Notes: a model not told the origin generated them from the sequence alone. Numbered from the stretch's first letter, positions 16,052 through 23,991 are shown. The stretch: DNA of 33,077 nt from Pseudomonadota bacterium (GCA_021847015.1 JAJZVW010000032.1:1-33077), one strand, 5' to 3'. Made by a program: numbers and translations.

Positions 16052-17905
16052 ATGCCGGACTATCGTTCCCGTACTTCCACCCATGGGCGCAACATGGCCG
16101 GCGCGCGCGGCCTGTGGCGCGCGACGGGGATGACGGACGCGGATTTCGGCAAGCCCATCATCGCCATCGCCAATTCCTTCACCCAATTCGTGCCCGGCCA
16201 CGTCCACCTCAAGGATCTGGGCCAGATGGTGGCCCGCGAGATCGAGAAGGCGGGCGGCGTCGCCAAGGAATTCAACACCATCGCCATCGACGACGGAATC
16301 GCCATGGGCCACGGCGGCATGCTGTACTCGCTCCCGTCGCGCGATTTGATCGCCGATTCGGTGGAATACATGGTCAACGCCCATTGCGCCGACGCCCTGG
16401 TGTGCATCTCCAATTGCGACAAGATCACGCCCGGTATGCTGATGGCCAGCCTGCGGCTCGACATCCCCACCGTCTTCGTCTCCGGCGGGCCGATGGAGGC
16501 CGGCAAGGTGACGGTGAAGGGCGAGACCCATGCCGTCGATCTGATCGACGCCATGATCAAGGGCGCCGACAAGACCGTGTCGGACGAGGAGGCGCTGGAA
16601 TACGAGCGGTCGTCCTGCCCCACCTGCGGCTCGTGCTCGGGGATGTTCACCGCCAATTCGATGAACTGCCTGGTCGAGGCGCTGGGTCTCGGCCTGCCCG
16701 GCAACGGCACGGTGGTGGCCACCCATGCCGACCGCAAGGAATTGTTCCTTCAGGCCGGCCGGCGCATCGTCGAGCTGTGCCGGCGCTGGTACGAAAAGGA
16801 CGATTCCAGCGTGCTGCCGCGCTCGATCGCCAGCTTCCAGGCGTTCGAGAACGCCATGGTGGTGGACATCGCCATGGGCGGCTCGACCAACACCGTGCTG
16901 CACCTGCTGGCGGCGGCCAACGAGGCCGGGGTGGCTTTCACCATGGCCGACATCGACCGGCTGTCGCGCAAGGTGCCCTGCCTGTGCAAGGTGGCGCCCA
17001 GCCTGCCCGAGGTGCATCTGGAGGACGTCCACCGGGCCGGCGGCATCATGGCCATCCTGGGCGAGCTGGACCGCGCCGGCCTCATCAACCGCGCCTGTCC
17101 GACCGTGCATGCGGCGACCATGGCCGAGGCGCTGGAGCGCTGGGACATCAAGCGCGCCGGCGATGCCAAGGTCGCCGAGTTCTTCCGCGCCGCTCCCGGC
17201 GGCGTGCGCACCACCGAGGCGTTCAGCCAGTCCAAGCGCTGGGACAGCCTGGACGCCGACAGGACTCGGGGCGTCATCCGCGATGCCGGGCACGCCTTCT
17301 CCAAGGACGGCGGGCTCGCGGTGCTGTTCGGCAACATCGCCCTGGACGGCTGCATCGTCAAGACGGCGGGCGTGGACGACAAGAACCTGACCTTCTCGGG
17401 CCCGGCGGTGATCTGCGAGAGCCAGGACGAGGCGGTGGCCAAGATCCTGGGCGGCGGGATCAAAGCCGGCGACGTGGTGATCGTCCGCTACGAAGGCCCC
17501 AAGGGCGGCCCCGGCATGCAGGAGATGCTGTACCCCACCAGCTATTTGAAGAGCATGGGGTTGGGCAAGGCCTGCGCGCTGATTACCGACGGGCGCTTTT
17601 CGGGCGGCACCTCGGGGCTGTCCATCGGCCATGTCTCGCCCGAGGCGGCCGAAGGCGGGGCGATCGGGCTGGTGGAGTCAGGTGACGTCATCGACATCGA
17701 CATTCCCAGCCGCACCATCAACGTCCGCCTCACCGAGGCGGAGCTGGCGGCGCGGCGCCAGGCAATGGAGGCCGGGGGCGCGCAAGCCTGGACGCCGGCC
17801 GACCGCCAGCGCCCGGTCAGCCCGGCGCTCAGGGCCTACGCCGCCATGACCACCAGCGCTGCGCGGGGCGCGGTGCGGGACGTCGGTCAACTGGAGCGCC
17901 GCTGA
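16052..17905 (+). CDS. ilvD: Dihydroxy-acid dehydratase
   Basis: Dehydrates 2,3-dihydroxy-isovalerate and 2,3-dihydroxy-3-methylvalerate in valine and isoleucine synthesis; iron-sulfur enzyme of the cytosol. The 617-residue length is that of the long E. coli-type enzyme. Cluster cysteines are visible in [13 protein letters not shown] and [20 protein letters not shown]. Other signatures are [32 protein letters not shown] and [20 protein letters not shown]. The ATG at 16052 gives the canonical start [20 protein letters not shown]. No ilv partner gene is adjacent. The hemerythrin-receiver gene starts 26 bases downstream, so read-through transcription is likely. Confidence 0.98.
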   Translation: MPDYRSRTSTHGRNMAGARGLWRATGMTDADFGKPIIAIANSFTQFVPGHVHLKDLGQMVAREIEKAGGVAKEFNTIAIDDGIAMGHGGMLYSLPSRDLIADSVEYMVNAHCADALVCISNCDKITPGMLMASLRLDIPTVFVSGGPMEAGKVTVKGETHAVDLIDAMIKGADKTVSDEEALEYERSSCPTCGSCSGMFTANSMNCLVEALGLGLPGNGTVVATHADRKELFLQAGRRIVELCRRWYEKDDSSVLPRSIASFQAFENAMVVDIAMGGSTNTVLHLLAAANEAGVAFTMADIDRLSRKVPCLCKVAPSLPEVHLEDVHRAGGIMAILGELDRAGLINRACPTVHAATMAEALERWDIKRAGDAKVAEFFRAAPGGVRTTEAFSQSKRWDSLDADRTRGVIRDAGHAFSKDGGLAVLFGNIALDGCIVKTAGVDDKNLTFSGPAVICESQDEAVAKILGGGIKAGDVVIVRYEGPKGGPGMQEMLYPTSYLKSMGLGKACALITDGRFSGGTSGLSIGHVSPEAAEGGAIGLVESGDVIDIDIPSRTINVRLTEAELAARRQAMEAGGAQAWTPADRQRPVSPALRAYAAMTTSAARGAVRDVGQLERR

Positions 17906-17931
17906 CGCGGCGGAGGGAGGGAGCGCCGGCC

Positions 17932-18789
17932 ATGGCGACCATCAGCTGGAGCGCGTTGATGAGCGCCGGCATCCCCGAGATCGATGCCGACCACAAGACG
18001 CTGATCGGGCTGGTCAACGCCCTCCACCGTTCCATCGGCGACGAAGAGGAATACGCCACCCTGGGGTCGGTGCTGAAGGCGCTCCAGGAATACACCGAGT
18101 ATCATTTCGCCCGCGAGGAGCGGGTGATGGGGGCGGCGCGCTACCCTTCGCTGATCGCGCACAGCCTTGCGCATCGCCGCCACGAACAGCAGGTGCGCGA
18201 CCTGCGGCAGCGCTACGAGGACGACCGGCAGGCGGTGCGGGCCAAGGAATGCCTGGACTTCCTGCACAAATGGCTGATCGAGCACATCTGTTCGACCGAC
18301 ATGGATTACCGCCCTTGGGTGATCGGCCATGCCGGGGCGGTTTCGGCCGCGGAGTCGATTTCCATCACCGGCCCCCGGCCGGTCGCCGCCACGCTGGACT
18401 GGCGGGCGCTGCGGCTGCTGGTGGTGGACGATAACCGCAACTTCAGCGAGGTCATGCGCACCATCCTTGAAGGCGTGGGCGTGCGGGACATCGCCGTCGC
18501 CCACGATCTGTCCACCGCCAAGCTGGCGGTCGAAGGCAAGGATTTCGACATAGTGATCATCGACTGGCATGTCGGGGCGGAAAGCGGCCTCGATCTGGTG
18601 GCATGGCTGCGGCGCCATCCGCTGCTCAAGGACCTGCCGATCCTGATGCTGTCCGGGCACGAGCGGATCGGCAGCCGGGAGATGGTCCTGGCCGCCGGGG
18701 CTGACGAATTCATGGAAAAACCCATTTCGGCGCGTGGGCTGCTGCTGTGCCTGGCACGGCTGCTCACCCGCAGGGAACAATCGCGATGA
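17932..18789 (+). CDS. Bacteriohemerythrin-receiver domain fusion protein
   Basis: A 285-residue fusion. Residues 1-130 form a bacteriohemerythrin with all seven di-iron ligands at family spacing: His21, His58, Glu62, His77, His81, His118 and Asp123. Methylococcus hemerythrin has 22, 58, 62, 77, 81, 117 and 122. After a linker, residues 160-280 form a response-regulator receiver: acidic pair Asp166/Asp167, phospho-acceptor Asp211 (IIDWHV), Ser241 (MLSGHE) and Lys263 (MEKPIS). There is no output domain. Hemerythrins bind O2 reversibly, so the protein could couple oxygen or NO status to phosphorylation, or carry O2 to its partner. Start at 17932 with GGAGGGAGGGAG upstream. Its stop overlaps the start of the next gene (ATGA), so the two are translationally coupled. 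No kinase gene is nearby. Confidence 0.93.
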   Translation: MATISWSALMSAGIPEIDADHKTLIGLVNALHRSIGDEEEYATLGSVLKALQEYTEYHFAREERVMGAARYPSLIAHSLAHRRHEQQVRDLRQRYEDDRQAVRAKECLDFLHKWLIEHICSTDMDYRPWVIGHAGAVSAAESISITGPRPVAATLDWRALRLLVVDDNRNFSEVMRTILEGVGVRDIAVAHDLSTAKLAVEGKDFDIVIIDWHVGAESGLDLVAWLRRHPLLKDLPILMLSGHERIGSREMVLAAGADEFMEKPISARGLLLCLARLLTRREQSR

Positions 18790-19994
18790 CGGAACGCAAG
18801 GACGGACTGACGGTCGTCGGGGATGGCCGCACGATCGTGCCCGAGTGGGTGCATCCGTTGCCCGACTTGCTGGACCTGGACGCCGAGGGCGTGCTCGCCA
18901 GCTTCCGCCGCAGCCAGCAGGCTGATTTCTCGGCTGTGGTGGCCGAGGTGGAGGACCCGGCTTCGCCGCTGCACCGCCTGTTCGCATCCCTGCGCGACCG
19001 GGTGCCGGACGACAACCCGTTCCACCGTGTCGCGCTGTTCCGCAAGGGCGCGCTGGGGGAGATGTTCCTCGACCTCCACGACCATGTGATGAGCCATCCG
19101 GTCTGGCGCCATCCCTTCTTCGTGCGCGTGTTCGAGGGGCGCATCGACGCCCCCCAGGTCGTGGACTTCGCCACCCACTACTTCAATCAGATCAAAAACA
19201 CCCGCCAATGCGTGGCCATGGCCATCGGCCGTTTCCACGGCTTGATGGAGCTGCCCTACGGCGAGCTCAACGAGCGGGTTTCGGAAATCACCCAGATTTC
19301 GCTGGCTCAGCTGGTGGCGGACGAATACGGCGTCGGCAGTCATACGCTCGACGACTACCCCGAACTCGGGCACCTGTTCCTGGCCAACACCCACATCGCC
19401 ATGTATCGGCAATTGTTTGAAGGGCTGGGCGTCCCGGCGTCGCGCCAGGACGTGCCGATGCTGGCGGGCGTGGCCGACAACGTGCTGACCCAACGCCTGG
19501 TCGCCGGCCATCCCGCGTTCTCGCCGCTGGAGGCGCTGGCGTCCGTGGGGCTGGGGATGGAGTGGGGAGTGCCGGAATTCTTCAGCCTGCTGCTGGGCGG
19601 CCTGATCCGGTTCGCGCTGCGGGAAAAGATGCCGCTGACGCCCCGTCACCTGGAGGTGTTCATCGCCCACGTCCGCTACGACGTGCTCCACGCCGTGTCG
19701 GTGATGCTGGTGACGTCCATGCACATGCGCGGCGCCGACGACCTGGTGGCCGTCAAAGGTGCCTGCAACACCCTGATGGCCAGCCGTTTCGGCATGATGA
19801 CCGACATGTACCGGCACGTCTTCGGCGAGGATTGCGCCCCGCTGGCCGAGATCGGGCTGGAGGGGCGCTACCGCCTGCGCGACCGCCGCATCGCGGCGGC
19901 GCTGGCCGAGGCCCGCAAGGGCGTGGCCCCCGAGCGGGTGGCGGTTGGAGCGGAATACGCGGGCCGGCGGGACGTGCCGTTCGTGTTCGGGTGA
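18786..19994 (+). CDS. Haem-oxygenase-like di-iron oxidase (HDO) superfamily protein
   Basis: A 402-residue protein whose second half has the all-helical haem-oxygenase-like fold (Haem_oxygenas_2 / TenA-PqqC-like, 'iron-containing redox enzyme'). The C-terminal metal motif is complete: His295-x3-Asp299-x2-His302 (AHVRYDVLHAV), the same spacing as in CADD (His174, Asp178, His181). Other likely ligands are Glu180 (LVADEYGVGSH) with His186 or His196, and Glu259 or Glu264 (LGMEWGVPEFF). HDO enzymes activate O2 for N-oxygenation, decarboxylative desaturation or similar chemistry. The N-terminal 85 residues have no recognisable domain. It overlaps the hemerythrin-receiver gene by 4 bases. The substrate is unknown, and no biosynthetic cluster surrounds it. 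Confidence 0.85.
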   Translation: MTERKDGLTVVGDGRTIVPEWVHPLPDLLDLDAEGVLASFRRSQQADFSAVVAEVEDPASPLHRLFASLRDRVPDDNPFHRVALFRKGALGEMFLDLHDHVMSHPVWRHPFFVRVFEGRIDAPQVVDFATHYFNQIKNTRQCVAMAIGRFHGLMELPYGELNERVSEITQISLAQLVADEYGVGSHTLDDYPELGHLFLANTHIAMYRQLFEGLGVPASRQDVPMLAGVADNVLTQRLVAGHPAFSPLEALASVGLGMEWGVPEFFSLLLGGLIRFALREKMPLTPRHLEVFIAHVRYDVLHAVSVMLVTSMHMRGADDLVAVKGACNTLMASRFGMMTDMYRHVFGEDCAPLAEIGLEGRYRLRDRRIAAALAEARKGVAPERVAVGAEYAGRRDVPFVFG

Positions 19995-20022
19995 ACAAGG
20001 ACGGCTGCGTCCGTCCTCGTTC
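19993..20022. terminator. Stem-loop between convergent genes
   Basis: GAACAAGGACGG (19993-20004) and CCGTCCTCGTTC (20011-20022) form an 11-of-12 bp stem with a 6-base loop. The stem overlaps the stop codons of the HDO gene and of the convergent HEPN-like gene, so it could terminate both. No strong T tract follows on either side, so efficiency is uncertain. Confidence 0.6.
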
Positions 20023-20500
20023 AGTCGAAGCGGATGCCCAGGCTTTGGGCATACGTCCGCAGCCGGTCCCAGTATGCGGCGACTCCTGGCGCGGCTTCGG
20101 CCAGGGTATTGTAAAAGTCGGCGAATTCCGCGTCGGTGGCGAAATAGACGTTCCCGACGTCGTTGCGCAGATCGCGCTGCATGTCCCAGTTCTCGATGGA
20201 GTCGATCAGCCCGCGCTTCTGAATAAGCGCCAGCAGGTCGATGAAGCGGGGTTGGGGGTCCGCTTCGAGCAGGGCCAATGCCTTGAAAGCGTTGCCGGCC
20301 GTTTGCCGGCAGCGGGCGAACCGCGCCGCCAGCGCATCCAGGCGTTCCCGCGCTTGCGGTGGGAGCGCTGTTACGGCATCCGGAGTCAGCGGCGGGAAAG
20401 ACGCCACCCGGCCCAATGTGAAGGTGAGGTTGGCGGCGGCACGCTCCAGGGCGGCGGCGGAGTCGCGAAACGCGGAAAAATAGCGCGCATCGAACGTCAT
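20021..20500 (-). CDS. HEPN-like partner of a MNT nucleotidyltransferase
   Basis: A 159-residue, mainly helical protein encoded just after, and overlapping by 4 bases, a minimal nucleotidyltransferase. That pairing is typical of HEPN/MNT toxin-antitoxin modules. The region QRDLRNDVGNVYF (108-120) aligns with the HEPN catalytic segment RNxxxHxY. Arg112 and Asn113 are kept, but the catalytic His position is Asn117 (codon AAC), so a canonical R-x4-H RNase site is missing. The gene may therefore be an inactivated toxin, or belong to a HepT-like or substrate-binding branch that does not use the His. Length is slightly above the usual 110-150 residues. The 3' end meets the stem-loop at 19993-20022. 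Confidence 0.75.
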   Translation of the reverse strand: MTFDARYFSAFRDSAAALERAAANLTFTLGRVASFPPLTPDAVTALPPQARERLDALAARFARCRQTAGNAFKALALLEADPQPRFIDLLALIQKRGLIDSIENWDMQRDLRNDVGNVYFATDAEFADFYNTLAEAAPGVAAYWDRLRTYAQSLGIRFD

Positions 20501-20787
20501 AGCGGCAGCCCCGTCTCCTTCGCGATGGCGTCGATGGCGGCGTGGGGTTCGCCTTCGGCGCACACGATCAGGTCCACCTTCCGATGCAGCGCGGTCTCCA
20601 GGCGGCGCCGTGCGGCGAGCCGCGTAGGCAGGCCCTTGGGCGTCGGGGTCTCGACGTAAAGATCGACATCGCCGCGGCAATCGCCGCGCGCCCGCGAGCC
20701 GAACAGCCACACCTTCAATTCGGGCCCGAACGCCTCGGCAAGAGCGAAGCGGACGATTTCGATCTCCCGCGGCGACAAGCCGGTCAT
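20497..20787 (-). CDS. MNT-type minimal nucleotidyltransferase (antitoxin-like)
   Basis: A 96-residue protein of the DNA polymerase beta superfamily. The glycine-serine motif is LFGSRARGD (28-36), followed by Asp40-Val-Asp42 and the third carboxylate Asp72 in KVDLIV, so the metal-binding triad appears complete. MNT proteins AMPylate and thereby neutralise HEPN toxins in several studied pairs. The four-base overlap with the downstream HEPN-like gene supports one operon. It is read in the same direction as dmeF, 85 bases upstream, and may or may not have its own promoter; I see none with confidence. Confidence 0.88.
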   Translation of the reverse strand: MTGLSPREIEIVRFALAEAFGPELKVWLFGSRARGDCRGDVDLYVETPTPKGLPTRLAARRRLETALHRKVDLIVCAEGEPHAAIDAIAKETGLPL

Positions 20788-20852
20788 CGGGCGTCCATCT
20801 TTTCCGAGAATGTGGTGGCGGCAGCGTATTCCGGTTCCGGCGCCGGGCGCAA

Positions 20853-20866
20853 GGACGGCACCGTCC
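20853..20866. other. Short perfect palindrome between dmeF and the MNT gene
   Basis: GGACGGCACCGTCC is a perfect inverted repeat just beyond the dmeF stop codon. It could be a weak terminator stem or a protein site. No T tract follows, so its role is uncertain. Confidence 0.3.
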
Positions 20867-20872
20867 CCATCC

Positions 20873-21832
20873 TCACTCGCAGCGGTGCACTTCGACCGTG
20901 ACGTGGCTGAGTTCGTGCACGCCCGCCAGCAGCGCCCGGTAATGGTCGGGGGCGCGGGGGGTGTGGGTGACCAGGGAGACGATGGCCGCCCAGTGGCCGG
21001 GGCCGACCTGCCACAAATGGAGGTCGGAGACCCGGTTGTCGGCGTCGCCTTCGATGGCGTCGCGGACCTCGTGGGCGAGACCGCCGTCGTGGTTCATGTC
21101 GAGCAGCGCGCCGCCCGAGCGGCGCAGCAGCGTCCAAGCCCAATTGGCGATGACGCCGGCGCCGACGATGCCCATGGCCGGGTCGAGCCACCACCAGCCC
21201 ATGTATTTCCCGCACAGCAGCGCGCCGATGGCCAGGAGCGAGGTGAATGCGTCGGCCAGGACGTGGGTGTAGGCGGCGCGCAGATTGTGATCGTGGTGGT
21301 GGTGCCCGTGCCCGTGCCCGTGCCCGTGCCCGTGGTGGTCATGGCCGTAGTGCCCATGCCCATGGTGGTCCTCGTGGTCCCCGGCCAGCAGCAGGGCACT
21401 CGCCACGTTGACGGCAAGGCCCAAAACGGCGACCAGCAGGGCGTCGTCGAAGGCGATGGTCTGGGTCGCCAGCAGGCGGTTGCCGGATTCCCATACCATC
21501 AGCAGCGCCACCATGCCGAGGATCACGGCGCTGGTGAAGGCGGCCAGGACACCGACCTTACCGGGGCCGAAGGTGAAACGGGGGTCGTCGGCGTGGCGGC
21601 GGGCGAAGGAATAGGCGAAGGCGGCGATGCCCAGCGCCAGGGCATGGGTGGACATATGCCAGCCGTCGGCCAGAAGAGCCATGGAATTGGTGAGGGTGCC
21701 CGCCGTAATCTCGGCCACCATCATTGCCACGGTGAGGGCGACGACCGCTTTGGTGCGGCGTTCGGCCCGCTCCTCGCTGCCGGCGACGTAGCGGTGCGGA
21801 TGGGTCCAGGCCGAAATGTCCTCGGTGTGCAT
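20873..21832 (-). CDS. dmeF: DmeF-type cation diffusion facilitator (Co/Ni efflux)
   Basis: Inner-membrane CDF transporter of 319 residues that exports divalent metals in exchange for protons. The N-terminus (MHTEDISAWTHPHRYV) and the block ADGWHMSTHALALG (55-68) are typical of DmeF, which in Cupriavidus and Rhizobium confers cobalt/nickel resistance. Six hydrophobic segments are visible. Transport-site residues are Asp56/His59 and His190/Asp194. A loop at 152-182 is almost all His, Gly and Asp, suited to metal binding; it is encoded partly by a 6-bp tandem repeat. A C-terminal cytosolic domain follows. It starts 9 bases after the GDT1-family gene, so they form an operon. No dmeR-like regulator is adjacent. 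Confidence 0.92.
   Translation of the reverse strand: MHTEDISAWTHPHRYVAGSEERAERRTKAVVALTVAMMVAEITAGTLTNSMALLADGWHMSTHALALGIAAFAYSFARRHADDPRFTFGPGKVGVLAAFTSAVILGMVALLMVWESGNRLLATQTIAFDDALLVAVLGLAVNVASALLLAGDHEDHHGHGHYGHDHHGHGHGHGHGHHHHDHNLRAAYTHVLADAFTSLLAIGALLCGKYMGWWWLDPAMGIVGAGVIANWAWTLLRRSGGALLDMNHDGGLAHEVRDAIEGDADNRVSDLHLWQVGPGHWAAIVSLVTHTPRAPDHYRALLAGVHELSHVTVEVHRCE
21305..21334. repeat. Hexanucleotide tandem repeat inside dmeF
   Basis: Five perfect CCCGTG units (plus strand) encode alternating His and Gly in the metal-binding loop of DmeF. Multiples of 6 bases keep the frame, so copy number may vary without breaking the gene. Confidence 0.9.
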
Positions 21833-21841
21833 GGGCTTTCC

Positions 21842-22417
21842 TTATCCGAGAAGCTGGCCGCCCGCGTTCAGCAGGGTGGCGACGCCCAGCGTCGCGAAGA
21901 TCGCTCCCGCCGTCAAGCGGATGAGCCGGAGCGGGAGCCTCTTTCCGGCGAAATCGGCGGCGAGCACGGCGGGAACATCGGCCAGCAGCATGCCGGTCGT
22001 GGTTCCGGCCGCCACCAGCGCGACATCGTGGAAGCGCGCCGCCAGGGCCACGGTGGCGATCTGGGTCTTGTCCCCGATCTCGATCAGGAAGAACGAGAAC
22101 AGCGTGGCCAGGAATGCGCCTGCGTTGTCGAACACGCGCGGGCCGTCGTCGGCCTTGTCCGGCACCAGCGCCCAGGCGGCCATGGCCAGGAACGACAGGC
22201 CCAGCCCCCAGCGCAACGATTCGCCTCCCAGCCAGCCGGCGACCAGCGTGCCCAGCCAGGCGGCCAGGGTGTGGTTGAGGACCGTCGCCGCCAGGATGCC
22301 GAGGATGATCGGCACCGGCGCGCGGTAGCGGGCGGCCAGGATCAGGGCGAGCAACTGGGTCTTGTCGCCGATCTCGGCGATGGCGACAACGCCCGATGAG
22401 ACGAGGAAGGCTTCCAT
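21842..22417 (-). CDS. GDT1/TMEM165 (UPF0016) family transporter, probable Mn exporter
   Basis: A 191-residue inner-membrane protein with six hydrophobic segments and the two family signature motifs Glu-x-Gly-Asp-Lys-Thr: EIGDKTQ at 15-21 and EIGDKTQ at 113-119. These form the cation site in the internally duplicated fold. Bacterial members (MneA of Vibrio and relatives) export manganese; eukaryotic GDT1/TMEM165 moves Mn and Ca. It lies 9 bases upstream of dmeF on the same strand, so the two probably form a divalent-metal efflux operon. The leader (22418-22548) was checked for the Mn-sensing yybP-ykoY riboswitch; the conserved elements are not recognisable. Mn specificity is inferred from the family. 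Confidence 0.9.
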   Translation of the reverse strand: MEAFLVSSGVVAIAEIGDKTQLLALILAARYRAPVPIILGILAATVLNHTLAAWLGTLVAGWLGGESLRWGLGLSFLAMAAWALVPDKADDGPRVFDNAGAFLATLFSFFLIEIGDKTQIATVALAARFHDVALVAAGTTTGMLLADVPAVLAADFAGKRLPLRLIRLTAGAIFATLGVATLLNAGGQLLG

Positions 22418-22548
22418 TCAGACGCTCCCAAGCGCTGTCGGCGGAGGCGGCACGAAATCCGCGCCAATATAGAAAAGCGTGCGGATCGGAACACAGTTTT
22501 TCAGGGCGGGACGGCCCACCGGGATGTCCCGCGATGGGGTGCTATCTC

Positions 22549-22669
22549 GTTCCGTCATCCTGAACTCACGGCGAGGGATCTTGCGGGCACTTTCGCGTGA
22601 GAGATCCCTCTGTCGCTCCACTTCCTCGGGGATGACAACATTCCCTGATGCCGCATAAATGAGAATCGC
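22549..22669. repeat. Palindromic repeat, copy G
   Basis: The left arm TCCGTCATCCTGAAC...GCGAGGGATCTTGCGGG and the right arm GCGTGAGAGATCCCTC...CGGGGATGACAACATT are followed by CCCTGATGCCGCATAAATGA and GAATCGC. That extended right end is the inverted counterpart of the left end of the copy at 25509. Together with copy H it fills most of the 485-base gap before the glycosyltransferase gene. Confidence 0.8.
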
Positions 22670-22681
22670 CGAAAGACCCCA

Positions 22682-22823
22682 GGGCTGTTCAGTGCTTGGC
22701 TTGTGTCGTATCCTTCGTTGTCATTCCGACTCGAAGGCGAGGAATCGTTCAGCCAGCTTTGCGTGAAAGCATCCCTCTGTCGTTCCGTTCCCGCGGGAGG
22801 ACGGCAGCAGAACTGAACAGCCC
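22682..22823. repeat. Palindromic repeat, copy H, with different terminal repeats
   Basis: The usual core arms (GTCATTCCGACTCGAAGGCG, GAGGAATCGTTCAG; GCGTGAAAGCATCCCTC) are bounded by a perfect 12-bp inverted repeat GGGCTGTTCAGT (22682-22693) / ACTGAACAGCCC (22812-22823). Total size is 142 bp, nearly that of copy B, but the outer ends are unrelated to GCGGTTCTCATTAT. The remaining bases 22824-22902 hold only the GAAGG ribosome binding site of the next gene. Confidence 0.75.
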
Positions 22824-22902
22824 GGATGCCCAGGTAAACAATGACATCAAGCGCGCCGATGGGTAAGGACCGCATTCGTTTCAGGATAGAAGGGCTGAAG
22901 GC

Positions 22903-23976
22903 ATGCCGCTGAGGGATGGCGTGACGATCGTCGTTACCGTGTTCAATAAGGAATACTGCTTGCCGCTTGTCGTGTCCGCGCTGAAGCGACAGTCGTGCCC
23001 GTATCCCATTGAATTCATATTCGTCGATGACGGTTCGACGGATGGAAGTCTCGACCTGATATGCGCGCTTACACGGGATATCGATAACGTCCTGATAATT
23101 TCGCAGAAGAATGGCGGTCCCACCAAGGCGTTGAATCGCGGACTTCGTTTCAGCAATACGGTCCATACGAAGGGGCTCGATGGCGATGACATCCTGCCGC
23201 CCCATGCGACATCCCTTCTGCTCGATGCTCTCGCCTCTCACCGCGAATGCCGATGGGCCTACGGCGGCAGCGCGACATACGACACCTTTCCCCCGGATAC
23301 CTCGTCCCTGTTCCGGAACGTAGCGTCCGGTAATCCCGCGCCCTACGTTGTCGAGGATCAATTACGCAAGAGCCTTCACAACCCGCACACGAACCCGAGC
23401 GCGTGGATCGCGGAAACCGCCTTCCTCCGCAGTGTTGATTTTTGCGACGACGACATATTCATACAGGACTACAGCCTTGAGCTGCGAATGGCTGCGAATT
23501 CCCCTGTGGTGTTTGTGCCGTCTCACATATTCTATTCGCACGCCGTTGTTACGGACCGCCGGATGTCGGCGAACGGACGGCAAACCCTTCACGACTGCAA
23601 CCTGGCCGTGGCCAACCTGTTTTCCGACTACCCCAAACTGATCGGGCCGTATGGCTGGGATGCGGCGCGGCGGGTTTCCGGCCGCGCGTGGCATTGGGCG
23701 CGGCGTCACGAGGGAAAGACGCTGATGTCGTCCGAATATCGCAATTTCGTCGCCAGCCGCCTCCGTGTCGGCGACCCCGCGCGCATAATGCGGGAAAGCT
23801 GCGCGTCGTTCGGCGGCGGCATCCGCAAACCGGGGGCGGACGATTCGTTCCGTGTCGTCGTCGCCCGGGGGCGGTTCGAAAACGACGCTCTGGTGAGCCG
23901 GCGCGACAGGCCGGTCCTTCCATTGCGGCCCGGCTCCGCCGCCGCGGCCGCGGCGGCATCGACCGACGCCCCCTGA
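22903..23976 (+). CDS. Family 2 glycosyltransferase
   Basis: A 357-residue GT-A fold glycosyltransferase. The N-terminal nucleotide-binding part shows VTIVVTVFNKEYCLPLVV (7-24) and FIFVDDGSTDGSLDLI (39-54). The metal-binding DxD equivalent is LDGDDILP, near residue 92. NGGPTKALNRGL is typical of GT2. There is no transmembrane segment, so it acts at the cytosolic face on an undetermined acceptor, perhaps surface polysaccharide or a glycan-modified protein. The DNA is visibly richer in A and T and in ATA, TTG and TCG-type codons than its neighbours. It sits alone between repeats, which suggests horizontal acquisition. The C-terminal tail is Ala-rich and more GC-rich. Confidence 0.88.
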   Translation: MPLRDGVTIVVTVFNKEYCLPLVVSALKRQSCPYPIEFIFVDDGSTDGSLDLICALTRDIDNVLIISQKNGGPTKALNRGLRFSNTVHTKGLDGDDILPPHATSLLLDALASHRECRWAYGGSATYDTFPPDTSSLFRNVASGNPAPYVVEDQLRKSLHNPHTNPSAWIAETAFLRSVDFCDDDIFIQDYSLELRMAANSPVVFVPSHIFYSHAVVTDRRMSANGRQTLHDCNLAVANLFSDYPKLIGPYGWDAARRVSGRAWHWARRHEGKTLMSSEYRNFVASRLRVGDPARIMRESCASFGGGIRKPGADDSFRVVVARGRFENDALVSRRDRPVLPLRPGSAAAAAAASTDAP

Positions 23977-23991
23977 GGGATCGGCCGCCGC

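Noticed and set aside
22418-22548. yybP-ykoY manganese riboswitch upstream of the GDT1-family gene
   Set aside because: I looked for the conserved purine-rich junction elements on the minus strand and could not recognise them; only unrelated GC-rich sequence is present.
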